64,000 bases of DNA, from contig URSE01000002.1 in assembly GCA_900550455.1 (NCBI GenBank), positions 4,848 to 68,847 on the forward strand, read 5' to 3'. The stretch comes from an uncultured Veillonella sp. (GTDB lineage: Bacteria > Bacillota > Negativicutes > Veillonellales > Veillonellaceae). The translations under genes and the position numbers were made by a program. The notes beneath the pieces are model-generated. The model saw nothing but the letters and a program-made list of their open reading frames with translations. It was not told where the DNA came from and searched no databases. This document shows, in pieces, positions 1 through 8,798 of the stretch (position 1 is the first letter of the stretch; each line of letters begins with the position of its first letter).

Positions 1-1343
1 CGACGCTTAGACTTGGCCAAAGATTCTGGATCTGCTACTAGGCCTGGTCGATGGACATCACAAACAACCACCAAGGTATCCCGCGTAGTAAAGAGTTTAG
101 CTTGCTCTGGTGTGATAATATAATCACGCAAATCCACATCTAAGCTATTCACTAATTTATAAATATTTTCTTGGTGATGGCTCAAAACGAGGCGCACATC
201 CTTATTGAGAGTCCGCGCCATAAAGAGGACACCCAGGCTAGCACCGATGGCATCATAATCTTCCCGTTGATGACCCATGACCAAAATTCGATTGGACTCT
301 TCTAACAGTTCTTGCAAAGCCTGCGCAACTACCCGAGCTCGCACGCGGGTATTCTTTTCTGCAGAGGTCGTCTTGCCACCAAAGAAGCGGTTCTGACCAC
401 CTTCATTAATGCAGACCTGGTCACCCCCACGGCCCAAGGCCAAATCGAGGGCGGCCCGTGCCTTTTCTGCTGTTGCCTTGATGGATTCAGCATCCACAGA
501 AATCCCCACAGAGATCGTCACCGGGATTTGACGAGCTGTCGGAATAGCACGGATTTTATCCAATAATTGGAACTTCTTTTCTTCCGCTTGGCGAAGAGCC
601 TCACGAGAGAAGCTAAATATATAGGCGTCATCAGAGATACTACGGACAAAGCCATCGTATTGATCGATTTCTTCTACGATCAAGTTATTGATTTGAGCCC
701 ATAAATTAGTGAACTCCTTATCACTCGATCCCTTGGTTACATCCTCTAGGTTATCGATCTGAATCATCCCCGATACAGGACGGGCTTCTTCTGCCTGCAG
801 GCGAGCCACTTCCGTAGCGGTAATATCAGACAAATAGAAGGCCATGTGTTCCACATCGCGGTTATCCACAGAACAAGAGTCCTTGGCTTCTAAATACTTG
901 TAAACAACCCCATAATAACGACCGTCTACGTGTTCTTTCATAAAGCCAGACTTACCCCAGACCTTATCCATGCGGAGGTGACTGAGGACAGTAGAGATAT
1001 TTTGCGGTTTATCCCAATCAGCGCGAATCCAATCACGAAAAACAGAATTGGACCAGCCAATAACCCCATCTTGGTTGACCACAGCAATGGCAACTGGCAA
1101 ATTTTGCAAGGCAAAATTAGAGGCCTGGGTAACCCCATGAGCCATGGAGTCAAATGACTCAATAGCCAACCTACGACGGTGGTGTATGGTCTTATAGTTG
1201 CCACCATAAACGGCAAGGGCAACAATAGTCGCCATAACGCCTATAAGCCAATTTAGGTAGAGGATGAGAACCAACAAAAATATCAGCAAAATGACGATGG
1301 ATAACTCGAGAGTATGCCAACGACCTTTTACAAAGTTCTTCAT
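1..1343 (-). CDS. gdpP: Cyclic-di-AMP phosphodiesterase GdpP (3' part missing)
   Basis: GdpP (YybT) hydrolyses the second messenger c-di-AMP at the membrane. The ATG at 1343 opens a frame that stays open to the window edge, so about 447 N-terminal residues are seen and the end of the DHH/DHHA1 region is missing. Two membrane helices lie in residues 10-45, followed by a PAS-like region (about 70-160), a degenerate GGDEF domain (about 170-300) and the start of the DHH domain near residue 350 with GHQREDYDAIGA, whose Asp residues bind metal in this family. The gene starts 10 bases after yybS ends, the usual yybS-gdpP-rplI order in Firmicutes, so rplI is expected just beyond base 1. The identification is confident; completeness cannot be judged. 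Confidence 0.93.
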   Translation of the reverse strand, partial: MKNFVKGRWHTLELSIVILLIFLLVLILYLNWLIGVMATIVALAVYGGNYKTIHHRRRLAIESFDSMAHGVTQASNFALQNLPVAIAVVNQDGVIGWSNSVFRDWIRADWDKPQNISTVLSHLRMDKVWGKSGFMKEHVDGRYYGVVYKYLEAKDSCSVDNRDVEHMAFYLSDITATEVARLQAEEARPVSGMIQIDNLEDVTKGSSDKEFTNLWAQINNLIVEEIDQYDGFVRSISDDAYIFSFSREALRQAEEKKFQLLDKIRAIPTARQIPVTISVGISVDAESIKATAEKARAALDLALGRGGDQVCINEGGQNRFFGGKTTSAEKNTRVRARVVAQALQELLEESNRILVMGHQREDYDAIGASLGVLFMARTLNKDVRLVLSHHQENIYKLVNSLDVDLRDYIITPEQAKLFTTRDTLVVVCDVHRPGLVADPESLAKSKR

Positions 1344-1353
1344 ATATATCCCC

Positions 1354-2316
1354 TTAGCGACGGTTGTTCATACGAGCGTATAAACGTCGACGCAAATCAA
1401 ATAAAATATCTACGAGTCCAAGGATAATCAAACCTTGACTCATAAAAGTGCCAATTATAATAAGGGCCAGAATTCTCAACTTAGGATCTAAACGATAGAG
1501 ACCTAGAACATACCAGAAGGAGGCAATCCCCTGAACCAAGCAAAGGGCCGCGCCCAAAATGACAAGGTTAGGTACCACCCAAGCCAGTACATCTAAGCTA
1601 TACTTAGAGCCCCAATACTGGCCTATCCAACCTAGGACAAGCAAATAAGCAGACCATTTAGGCATTTGCCATTGGCCCACAGAAAGGAAGGGCAATGGGT
1701 CGAAGCCAAAGCGCTTCATACCCCAGCCTGTAATCATTCGAACTAGGTAAGCATAGAAGGAGGCAATGGCGAAACCAAAGGCTAGGAAGGCACCTTTGAT
1801 AAAGTCAAAGGACTGTTTAAGCTGAGAAATCATAGCACTTTGCTGTGCCGGTTCTAAGCCCATTTGACCATAGGTTTGGACCATCTCATCCTGTACCTGT
1901 GCTGATAAGTTCTGGAAGGTATCCACCATATTTACATTCATGATAGCCATGGAAAGACCTACCGTTACACCCATGCCCACCATAAAGGCCAAGGCAGGGA
2001 TGACGATTTGCCGCCCATAAGACCACTTGAGGTGGAGGACCACACCGGAAGCAATCCCTAAGAAGACAAAGGGTATAGCCACCATAGACGTAGCCCACAT
2101 GCCGAAGATGCCCCCTAAGAGGAGGAGGGACAAAATACCACCTAAGATAGCATAACGCGCTCCCCAACGAACTCCAATAAAGCCCAATGTAGCCGGCGCT
2201 ACGATAGTTCCTAAAAAGCCCAAGAAGGGAACAGTGGATCCCAAGAGGAAGAGCACCACTACAATAGCCGTCAAAAAGGCCGTTTGTAGCATAGCCCGTG
2301 TATTTGTTTGTGTCAT
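1354..2316 (-). CDS. yybS: YybS-like DUF2232 membrane protein
   Basis: A 320-residue, very hydrophobic protein with about eight predicted membrane segments and no recognisable catalytic motif. It matches DUF2232 (YybS), which is regularly encoded directly upstream of gdpP in Firmicutes, and here gdpP follows after 10 bases, so the two are probably co-transcribed. The role is unknown; a link to c-di-AMP signalling or envelope homeostasis is inference from gene order only. The ATG at 2316 has a short AGG ribosome binding site. A strong terminator separates it from the upstream RNase J gene, so it should have its own promoter in 2317-2350, although I could not pick one out. Confidence 0.85.
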   Translation of the reverse strand: MTQTNTRAMLQTAFLTAIVVVLFLLGSTVPFLGFLGTIVAPATLGFIGVRWGARYAILGGILSLLLLGGIFGMWATSMVAIPFVFLGIASGVVLHLKWSYGRQIVIPALAFMVGMGVTVGLSMAIMNVNMVDTFQNLSAQVQDEMVQTYGQMGLEPAQQSAMISQLKQSFDFIKGAFLAFGFAIASFYAYLVRMITGWGMKRFGFDPLPFLSVGQWQMPKWSAYLLVLGWIGQYWGSKYSLDVLAWVVPNLVILGAALCLVQGIASFWYVLGLYRLDPKLRILALIIIGTFMSQGLIILGLVDILFDLRRRLYARMNNRR

Positions 2317-2348
2317 AATTACCTGACTATTTTAATTCCATAAAAGAT

Positions 2349-2390
2349 AGTAAAAATGAGAGTGTATGCAAGGCTGCATACACTCTCATT
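2349..2390 (-). terminator. Intrinsic terminator of the RNase J gene
   Basis: A perfect 16-bp inverted repeat (arms 2355-2370 and 2375-2390, loop of four) is followed on the minus strand by a short T run. It lies 40 bases after the RNase J stop codon and before yybS. Confidence 0.85.
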
Positions 2391-2430
2391 ATAGCATATT
2401 CCCTGTAATTTCACTGGGACTTTTATAGGC

Positions 2431-4461
2431 TTATACGTCTTGAATAATCGGCAAGATCATAGGACGACGGCGGGTCTTTTCATAGAAGAATTTACCCAAA
2501 GCATCCCGTACGTTTTGCTTAATAGTCGTCCAATCCTTAATCCGTTCTGCTTCACAGCGGTCAATGACATCATCAACCCGCCGTTGTGCTTCATCCATAA
2601 GCTCTTCTGCATCTCGTACATAGACAAAACCACGAGAAACGAGGTCTGGACCAGATACAATTTTACCAGACCGGCGGTCCATAGCCATAACGGCGATAAC
2701 CATGCCTTCTTCGGCCAATTGTTGGCGGTCCCGGATAACGATATTGCCCACATCACCAACGCCCAAACCATCGACAAAGACTTGACCAGCTTGTACGCGG
2801 CCATCCTTCTTGCCAGTCTTGCCATCAAAGGCGAAGACTTGTCCGTTGTCGCCGATAAGGACTTTGTCAGGGTCTACACCCATAGCTACACCCAACTCAC
2901 CGTGTTTTTTGAGCATGCGGTACTCGCCATGCACAGGAATGAAGTATTCTGGACGAACCAAGTTGAGCATAATCTTAAGTTCTTCTTGGCTGGCGTGGCC
3001 AGATACATGGATACCCTTGTCCTTACCATAAACCACATTACAACCTCGACGAAGAAGGTTATCAATAGTGCGACCTACAGCTGCTTCGTTACCAGGAATT
3101 GGCGTAGCAGAGATGATAATAGTATCGCTTGGGTTGATTTCTACAGACCGGTGATTATTAACGGACATACGGGACAAACCTGCCATAGGTTCCCCTTGAG
3201 AGCCTGTCGTCAAAACCATTACTTGGTTAGGCGGAAGACGTCTCATTTCATCTTCTTCCACAATGGTACCAGCCGGTACGTTAAGGTACCCCTTTTCTTC
3301 TGCAATGGCTGTTACATTGACCATAGACCGGCCCATAACAACCACCTTGCGATGGGTTTTTACAGCCGCATCAATGGCTTGTTGAATACGAGATACATTA
3401 GATGCGAATGTAGCTAAAATAACGCGGCCCTTAGCTTCGCGAACCGCTTTCATAAGAGCAGGACCTACGGTAGATTCAGACCCAGTTGTGCCCGGTTTTT
3501 CTACGTTAGTAGAGTCAGACATAAGGGCCAAGACCCCTTCATTCCCCAATTCTGCAAACTTATGGAGGTCGAACATTTTGCCGTCCACAGGGGTTTGGTC
3601 GATTTTAAAGTCCCCTGTGTGAACCACTGTCCCCACCGGTGTGCGGAAATAAATACCACAGGAATCAGGGATAGAGTGGTTAGTTTGAATAAAACCAACA
3701 GTCATACAACCAGCCTTAATTTCGTCACCAGCGGCAATGACATTGAGGTTCTTATTGGAGACGCGATTTTCCTTGAGTTTATTTTCCATGAGGCCACATA
3801 CAAGGTCGGTCGCATAGACTGGCGCATCCACCTGGCGCATAAGATAGGACAAGGCACCGATATGGTCTTCATGACCATGGGTAATACAGATAGCCCGCAC
3901 CTTATCCTTATTTTCGATAAGGTAGGACATATCAGGGATAACGATATCCACGCCGTGGAGATCTTCCCCAGGGAAAGCCAAACCAGCATCCAATACAACG
4001 ATGTCATTTTCGTATTGGAAGACGGTCATATTTTTACCGATTTCACCGAGACCACCCAAAGGGATAATCATCAACTTACCCTTTGGATCCAAAGGTTTGA
4101 TTTCTGGATTCATAGGCTCTTGGGTGCGGATGTGTTGGCGATTGCGGTTGCTATTCTGGCTGCCATTGCGGGTATTGCGACTAGTCCCATCAGAGCGATT
4201 ATTAGAATGACTAAGGCGGCGCCCTTGGTTGTCGTTATTTCGGTTATTATTACGAGGGCGACGGTTATTAGCCTTGCCTTCCCCCTCTTGGTCCTTGGCA
4301 GGACGACGATGAGCCGACTTAGTTTGATGGCCATGGCCATCAGTCCCATTCCCTTGTGGGCGACGCGGACGATGATTAGCAGGGCGACGACTTTGACGGG
4401 TTTCCCCTTCTTGTGGGGCCTGTGCAGTCTTTGTCACTTGTACTTCTTGTTTTGTTTCCAC
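2431..4461 (-). CDS. rnj: Ribonuclease J with a long disordered N-terminal extension
   Basis: RNase J is a metallo-beta-lactamase/beta-CASP ribonuclease (5'-3' exo- and endonuclease) central to mRNA turnover in Firmicutes. The zinc motif THGHEDH lies near residue 193, with further MBL and beta-CASP motifs and a C-terminal domain. I start at the GTG at 4461 because GGAGG (4469-4473) is correctly spaced before it; an in-frame GTG at 4485 lies upstream of that site. This gives 676 residues, against roughly 555 for the family. The surplus is residues 1 to about 117, a stretch rich in Asn, Arg, Gln, His and Gly with almost no hydrophobic residues. It is probably disordered and positively charged, suited to binding RNA or a partner. 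The catalytic part is intact. Confidence 0.95.
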   Translation of the reverse strand: METKQEVQVTKTAQAPQEGETRQSRRPANHRPRRPQGNGTDGHGHQTKSAHRRPAKDQEGEGKANNRRPRNNNRNNDNQGRRLSHSNNRSDGTSRNTRNGSQNSNRNRQHIRTQEPMNPEIKPLDPKGKLMIIPLGGLGEIGKNMTVFQYENDIVVLDAGLAFPGEDLHGVDIVIPDMSYLIENKDKVRAICITHGHEDHIGALSYLMRQVDAPVYATDLVCGLMENKLKENRVSNKNLNVIAAGDEIKAGCMTVGFIQTNHSIPDSCGIYFRTPVGTVVHTGDFKIDQTPVDGKMFDLHKFAELGNEGVLALMSDSTNVEKPGTTGSESTVGPALMKAVREAKGRVILATFASNVSRIQQAIDAAVKTHRKVVVMGRSMVNVTAIAEEKGYLNVPAGTIVEEDEMRRLPPNQVMVLTTGSQGEPMAGLSRMSVNNHRSVEINPSDTIIISATPIPGNEAAVGRTIDNLLRRGCNVVYGKDKGIHVSGHASQEELKIMLNLVRPEYFIPVHGEYRMLKKHGELGVAMGVDPDKVLIGDNGQVFAFDGKTGKKDGRVQAGQVFVDGLGVGDVGNIVIRDRQQLAEEGMVIAVMAMDRRSGKIVSGPDLVSRGFVYVRDAEELMDEAQRRVDDVIDRCEAERIKDWTTIKQNVRDALGKFFYEKTRRRPMILPIIQDV

Positions 4462-4746
4462 GAGTTTCCTCCAATATATATTCACGTATTACTAGTCTTT
4501 GATCTCAAGCCTAAGCAGTAGGAAACAGAGGCAAATATCCGCAAGAAAACAAGAGCAGCCAGTCTTCTCAACAAGGCGTTGAGGCAGGACAAATATCCTG
4601 ATCCGTTCTCTCATAGGGCTGTTCTAGCAGATTCCTTTGTCTGTTTGTTTTGTTGCTTGGCAACTATACATACTCAACCGCAAGAGCGGGAGTCTATATC
4701 CGATCTAGTGTTGAAAAAGGCGTGAGTTCCTTAATCAGTTAAATGT
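4462..4746 (-). other. Long 5' leader of the RNase J gene
   Basis: About 280 bases without a gene separate the likely promoter (4747-4775) from the RNase J start. Read on the minus strand it contains several small inverted repeats, for example CTCAAC...GTTGAG and CCGC...GCGG, but no riboswitch or T-box signature that I recognise. It may be an autoregulatory leader, as known for some RNase genes; that is inference. Confidence 0.4.
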
Positions 4747-4775
4747 ATTATAGCATATAGTCTTTTCTCTTTAAA
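4747..4775 (-). promoter_or_regulatory. Likely promoter of the RNase J gene
   Basis: A consensus TATAAT (4747-4752) is preceded by TGC, forming an extended -10. A weak -35 TTTAAA (4770-4775) lies 17 bases upstream. Confidence 0.55.
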
Positions 4776-4830
4776 AGCTCTTTCCTCGTTAAAAATGCTT
4801 TCCTCTGAAAGCTGCTCTTCTTGTATAAAT

Positions 4831-4856
4831 AAAAAATAAGGCCCCAAAGGGGCCTT
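4831..4856 (-). terminator. Intrinsic terminator after the UDG-like gene
   Basis: An 8-bp GC-rich stem (AAGGCCCC at 4838-4845 pairing with 4849-4856) with a three-base loop is followed on the minus strand by ATTTTTT. It closes the dedA-arnT-UDG transcription unit. Nothing else was found in 4776-4940. Confidence 0.85.
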
Positions 4857-4940
4857 AGCGGTATTTACAAATATTGGTATATGCCAACAGAATAGGCAAC
4901 TACTAGTTAATTTATTATTCAGGGCTTACACGCCTCTTAC

Positions 4941-5825
4941 CTATAGAGATTTATTCCTAATAGCATCCATAAAATTACGACGATATTCTCTAGCACCCCC
5001 ATTAGCAGGATGACGAAGAGCTATAGATGGAATACCAAAGGCCTCTAGGACACCCGCACACTTACGGCCTACGGCCAGGATGGGGTTGGTCTGACTCCCT
5101 GGCAAATCTTGGCCCAGCCGAGCACCCTCTTTCATAGGGTAAGAAGCCCCCTCCTGGTAAAGGGCCGCACATGTCTGATGGAGGTCTAACAGGTCCTTCA
5201 TATAATCCCAACCAATGGCCAACTCCCCTTCGGAAGGCGTTCGATTAGTTAGGGCTGCCTTGGACTTGTGAGGATGGAAGGGGAAGATATTCCACAAGAT
5301 AGAATCATAGGTATTAATACCTGCCTCAACCATGGCTGACCATACTACCGTATCGGTGGGTTCATTAAAGCCCTTGTCCTTTTGGGTTCCCTTAGCTATA
5401 TGGGGAGAATCCGCATCCGATGTACGCCACAATGGTAAAGGCGCCACGGCGGATGACTCAATAGCATGATGATAGCCCAAGAGCATTCGCTCACAGGTGA
5501 TGGCAATCCCCGTAAAGCGGCCCCCTTGATAGCCCACAGCTTCCGCTACAATCATATGAGAAGCTCTCCCTATACGAGGCAGAAGGTAGGCCATAAAATT
5601 CTGTCGCCGTTTCTTAGGAGCATCCGCTATATCATAATCAGGATCTTGATCCGCCCAGGGATTAAAAACCATAGGACCTGAAAAGGAAACAAGCTTTTCT
5701 AAATAGCTAACCACCCCGTGGCAGATCCGTGGATCAAAGGAATCTACGAAGGCCTCAAAGTCCCTCTCTTGTTGCGCATCTAATGTTGCTGGATCAAATA
5801 ACACAAGAACCTCACTTATATCCAT
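4941..5825 (-). CDS. Uracil-DNA glycosylase superfamily protein
   Basis: A 294-residue protein of the UDG fold, expected to remove uracil or another damaged base from DNA. Visible signatures are the N-terminal motif VFNPWAD (about 54-60), the stretch EAVGYQGGRFTGI (about 94-106) with ERMLLG just after, WNIFPFHPH with downstream NRTPSEGE, and the C-terminal LRHPANGGAREYRRNF, which corresponds to the His-containing leucine-loop motif of UDGs. It does not look like the classical Ung family 1, and the exact UDG subfamily is unclear. It starts only 5 bases after the ArnT-like gene and is followed by a terminator, so it is the last gene of that unit, with no obvious functional link to its envelope neighbours. 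Confidence 0.75.
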   Translation of the reverse strand: MDISEVLVLFDPATLDAQQERDFEAFVDSFDPRICHGVVSYLEKLVSFSGPMVFNPWADQDPDYDIADAPKKRRQNFMAYLLPRIGRASHMIVAEAVGYQGGRFTGIAITCERMLLGYHHAIESSAVAPLPLWRTSDADSPHIAKGTQKDKGFNEPTDTVVWSAMVEAGINTYDSILWNIFPFHPHKSKAALTNRTPSEGELAIGWDYMKDLLDLHQTCAALYQEGASYPMKEGARLGQDLPGSQTNPILAVGRKCAGVLEAFGIPSIALRHPANGGAREYRRNFMDAIRNKSL

Positions 5826-5830
5826 TCGAT

Positions 5831-7420
5831 TTACCGATTAACGTAAATAATCGTCCTATCCAAGACCTCCTGCACCTTTACATAGGAAGCCAAAGGAGAT
5901 TGGGCAAAGTTCTTTTCCTCAGTCTTGGGAACAAAGATCATAACCGCTTCCCCTGCAGCCAGTTTTGGAGCCAGATCAGCTTGATCAATCTGTGCCATCT
6001 TATACTTACCTTCCCAGGCTTCAGACCGCTTAGAGTCCGCCGGGCCCTTAATCTTAACCAAGGACTTGCCCGTGTAATAATCCAAGGAAGTAGCATAGGC
6101 ATTATAGTAATAGAGATGGCGATCTGTCCCTTCTACGGCCTCCAAAAGGCCCGTGGAAGACCGCTGATGAACAAGGGGAACTAGCCCTTCTGTAATGACG
6201 ATAGAAGAAATAACCATAGTCCCTACAGCCACCAAAACCGGTATGATGTAGCGATTGCGACGTAGGTGGTAGTGGATAAGGCCTAGGCCAAAGAGGGCTA
6301 TAAAGATATAAAGAAGATACCAGAAACCCCAATGAAGGAAGCGAGTCCCCACTCCATAGGCTAGCCATAAGAGGAGGGTTGGAAAGATGAGCCACCATTC
6401 CAGATGTTTAGAACTACCCGGCTTGAAAGCCTGTACCAGGCCCACAGCAGCGATGACGGAGAAAGGAATTATACTGATAAAGGTATAGGTTGGATACTTA
6501 GTGGCCATACAGCTGTAGAAGACCACTGTCCCTAAGCCCATAATCAAGCAATAAACGCAAGCAGGCGTCCGGGCTTTCACACTCTTATAAAGGCCATAGA
6601 TAAAGACCCCTGTCCAAGGCATCATAGCCCCCAATGTCAAAGCGATATAGTACCACCACACATTATTCTCAGGGTGCTCAGACTGAGTAGCTCGAGTTAT
6701 ATTATTGAGACCCAAGAAACCATTGAGAAAGTCCATCCCGTGAGTCAGGTACATATAGAGGTACCAAGGCCCTGCCACAAAAACAAAAGCCATAAGGCCT
6801 TGCCAGGAAAGGAGACGCTTGAGCATGGTCCAAGACCGCATATACGCCACGAAAACAAGGAGTAGAAGGCCTGGCAAGACAAGGGCCACAGGACCCTTAG
6901 TAAGGACACCTAAGCCTGCAAATACATAGGCCAAGACCATAGCTCTAGTCGAGTCTTGGGTCAAGCCTCGGTAGGCATAACCCCAGGTTCCCACAGTGGT
7001 GAAGAGGAGGATCATATCCGTTATGATCCCATGAGCAACTGGCCAAAAGAGAAGAGACGTTCCCATGATAGCCACTGCAGACAAGGATATAATTCGTCGT
7101 TTGGTATCGGTCCGCATCATTTGGTAAAGAAGGGCTAGAGAAGCGGCTCCCATGATACCCGACGGCATACGGGCAGCCCAATCAGCAAAGCCAAAGACCT
7201 TAAAGGACAAGGCCAAGAGCCAGTAAACCATGATGGGCTTGTCGTACCAATACTGTCCGTAGATTTGCGGCGACAGCCAATCGCCAGTCACTACCATCTC
7301 CTTGGCTGTCAGGGCATAGTTAGACTCTACAGGGTCCGTAATGGGTAGCCAAGGATTACCCACCATAAAGAATAGGAGGGCTATGATAAAGAGAACGATG
7401 GTCGTCTTATGCAAGCGCAT
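5831..7420 (-). CDS. ArnT-like glycosyltransferase (GT-C fold, PMT family)
   Basis: A 529-residue polytopic inner-membrane protein of the dolichyl-phosphate-mannose mannosyltransferase/ArnT family, with about a dozen membrane helices and a C-terminal soluble part from about residue 430. The first periplasmic loop has the family acidic motif (DPVESNYALTAKEM, about residues 29-42) and YWYDKPIMVYWLLA. Members transfer a sugar from a polyprenyl-phosphate carrier to lipid A or another acceptor on the outer face of the membrane. ArnT itself adds aminoarabinose to lipid A, but no other arn gene is present, so the donor is unknown. It follows dedA by 14 bases, and DedA proteins are linked to polymyxin resistance and lipid-carrier recycling, which supports a role in envelope modification. 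Confidence 0.8.
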   Translation of the reverse strand: MRLHKTTIVLFIIALLFFMVGNPWLPITDPVESNYALTAKEMVVTGDWLSPQIYGQYWYDKPIMVYWLLALSFKVFGFADWAARMPSGIMGAASLALLYQMMRTDTKRRIISLSAVAIMGTSLLFWPVAHGIITDMILLFTTVGTWGYAYRGLTQDSTRAMVLAYVFAGLGVLTKGPVALVLPGLLLLVFVAYMRSWTMLKRLLSWQGLMAFVFVAGPWYLYMYLTHGMDFLNGFLGLNNITRATQSEHPENNVWWYYIALTLGAMMPWTGVFIYGLYKSVKARTPACVYCLIMGLGTVVFYSCMATKYPTYTFISIIPFSVIAAVGLVQAFKPGSSKHLEWWLIFPTLLLWLAYGVGTRFLHWGFWYLLYIFIALFGLGLIHYHLRRNRYIIPVLVAVGTMVISSIVITEGLVPLVHQRSSTGLLEAVEGTDRHLYYYNAYATSLDYYTGKSLVKIKGPADSKRSEAWEGKYKMAQIDQADLAPKLAAGEAVMIFVPKTEEKNFAQSPLASYVKVQEVLDRTIIYVNR

Positions 7421-7434
7421 AATGAGTCAGCCTC

Positions 7435-8022
7435 CTACCTTTTATTCCGCCAATAACGGATGCCAAAAAAGGCAGCCAGAACAAGAAATACTACTACAAC
7501 CACTTCGAGGAAGATATGGTTATATTGGATTAAATCTTCCCAATGGGCTCCTAAAATATGGCCTAGGTAAACCAAAAGAATAGTCCAAGGAACCGTGCCT
7601 AGAATAGTCCATACGATAAAAGGCACCATAGGGTAGCGGGCCATGCCAGCAGGGAAGGAAATAAAAGTCCTCACCCCTGGCAAAAGGCGACCAATAAAGA
7701 CCGCTAGCCCACCATACTTATTGAAAAGCTTCTCCGCCATATCGAACTTTTTCTCGTTGAAGAAGATGTACTTACCGTACTTTAAGAGGAGAGGACGACC
7801 CCCGTATTCCCCCATCCAGTAGGAAATGATAGACCCTACCACACCTGCTGCAATCCCCACAATCATAGTGGTATGCATATCAAAGATTCCTTGGGCGATA
7901 AGATAGCCTGCAAAACCTAAAATAACCTCAGACGGAATTGGTATATTAGCATTCTCCAAAACCATACATATAAACATGGCCAAGTAGCCATAGGTTTCCA
8001 TAAAGTGAATAAGGTATTCCAC
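7435..8022 (-). CDS. DedA family membrane protein
   Basis: A 195-residue SNARE-associated/DedA (VTT domain) membrane protein, close to the usual 190-220. The family motifs are present: E..NIPIPSE near residue 25, and GRLLPGVRTFISFPAGMARY (about 114-133), with the Arg and Gly-Pro residues typical of the half-transporter fold. DedA proteins take part in membrane homeostasis, and some flip undecaprenyl phosphate or phosphatidylethanolamine. The start is a GTG at 8022 preceded by AAGGAG. It is the first gene of dedA-arnT-UDG. A possible extended -10 (TGATAAAAT) lies about 35-45 bases upstream. The exact substrate is not determinable. Confidence 0.88.
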   Translation of the reverse strand: MEYLIHFMETYGYLAMFICMVLENANIPIPSEVILGFAGYLIAQGIFDMHTTMIVGIAAGVVGSIISYWMGEYGGRPLLLKYGKYIFFNEKKFDMAEKLFNKYGGLAVFIGRLLPGVRTFISFPAGMARYPMVPFIVWTILGTVPWTILLVYLGHILGAHWEDLIQYNHIFLEVVVVVFLVLAAFFGIRYWRNKR

Positions 8023-8142
8023 AATTTTTCTCCTTATTGTTACCTGTACTCTTTATATTTTATCATAGACAGCCCTAAATCTAAGAGGAATTTAACCCTC
8101 CTACAGAGAAAACATGAGGAAAACAAATATCCTATATTCACA

Positions 8143-8646
8143 TTATAAGCCGAAGGCCTCTTTAGCAGCCTGGCCTGCATGAGTAAAATCATCTTGGTTG
8201 GGATGACCTGCACCTGCAGCCCAAAGCTTAATCCGTTCGGCAGATGGAGCATGAGGGTTGTCAGCTTTTTTAGGCATGTTCTTAAACCGTTCTAAGATAG
8301 CTGGATCAATCTTGCCTTGGCACATAAAGTGACCCAAAATTTGATTCTCTTCTTCTACATGGCTTTGAGCCTTAGCAAAAGCCCGTTGACCATGTTCAGA
8401 ATCAGGATAGGCCCCTAAGGTACCAAAGAGGAAGACCTTCTTGCCGGATAAACTAGCCATAAATTCTCGTGCCTCTGCATTAGCATCAGCCCGGTCCACC
8501 CAATAGCCAAAGGCGATTCCTTCATAAGAAGAGAGGTCAGGTTTGTCAGAAACCGAAAAAACAGGCGCCCCCAAAGCTGTGGCAATAGCTTCACCTACAG
8601 CTTTCGTGTTACCAGTTCGAGAAGAATAAACAACAGCTATATTCAT
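8143..8646 (-). CDS. Flavodoxin family protein
   Basis: A 167-residue flavodoxin-like protein. The N-terminal phosphate-binding loop SSRTGNTKAVGEAIA (about 8-22) binds FMN, and the rest of the alpha/beta fold (GIAFGYWVD, KKVFLFGTLGAYPDS) follows. The C-terminal stretch with HPNQDDF resembles clostridial flavodoxin-family reductases. It is likely an FMN-dependent electron carrier or small oxidoreductase in the cytosol; the partner is unknown. It is probably a single-gene unit: a TATAAT lies about 40 bases upstream of the ATG at 8646, and the start has a GGGGG-type ribosome binding site. Confidence 0.85.
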   Translation of the reverse strand: MNIAVVYSSRTGNTKAVGEAIATALGAPVFSVSDKPDLSSYEGIAFGYWVDRADANAEAREFMASLSGKKVFLFGTLGAYPDSEHGQRAFAKAQSHVEEENQILGHFMCQGKIDPAILERFKNMPKKADNPHAPSAERIKLWAAGAGHPNQDDFTHAGQAAKEAFGL

Positions 8647-8725
8647 GGTAGTCCCCCTTCACATTCAAAACTATGCTCCTATTATACACGCTCTAGGGTT
8701 CCTGTCCGTAGCCTATATCACAAAG

Positions 8726-8756
8726 AAAGGACACCTAGCTAAGCTAGGTGTCCTTT
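8726..8756 (-). terminator. Terminator after the fumarate reductase genes
   Basis: A perfect 15-bp inverted repeat (8726-8740 and 8742-8756), with the centre forming a small loop, has T-rich flanks on both strands. It lies 43 bases after the CCG subunit stop. Confidence 0.8.
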
Positions 8757-8798
8757 TATAGTTCCATGAATCCCTAAGGGATTCCTAGATGATCGATC

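Noticed and set aside
2440..4521. Two long plus-strand frames (2440-3417 and 3562-4521) opposite RNase J
   Set aside because: They are shadows of a clearly identified gene, with no recognisable product.
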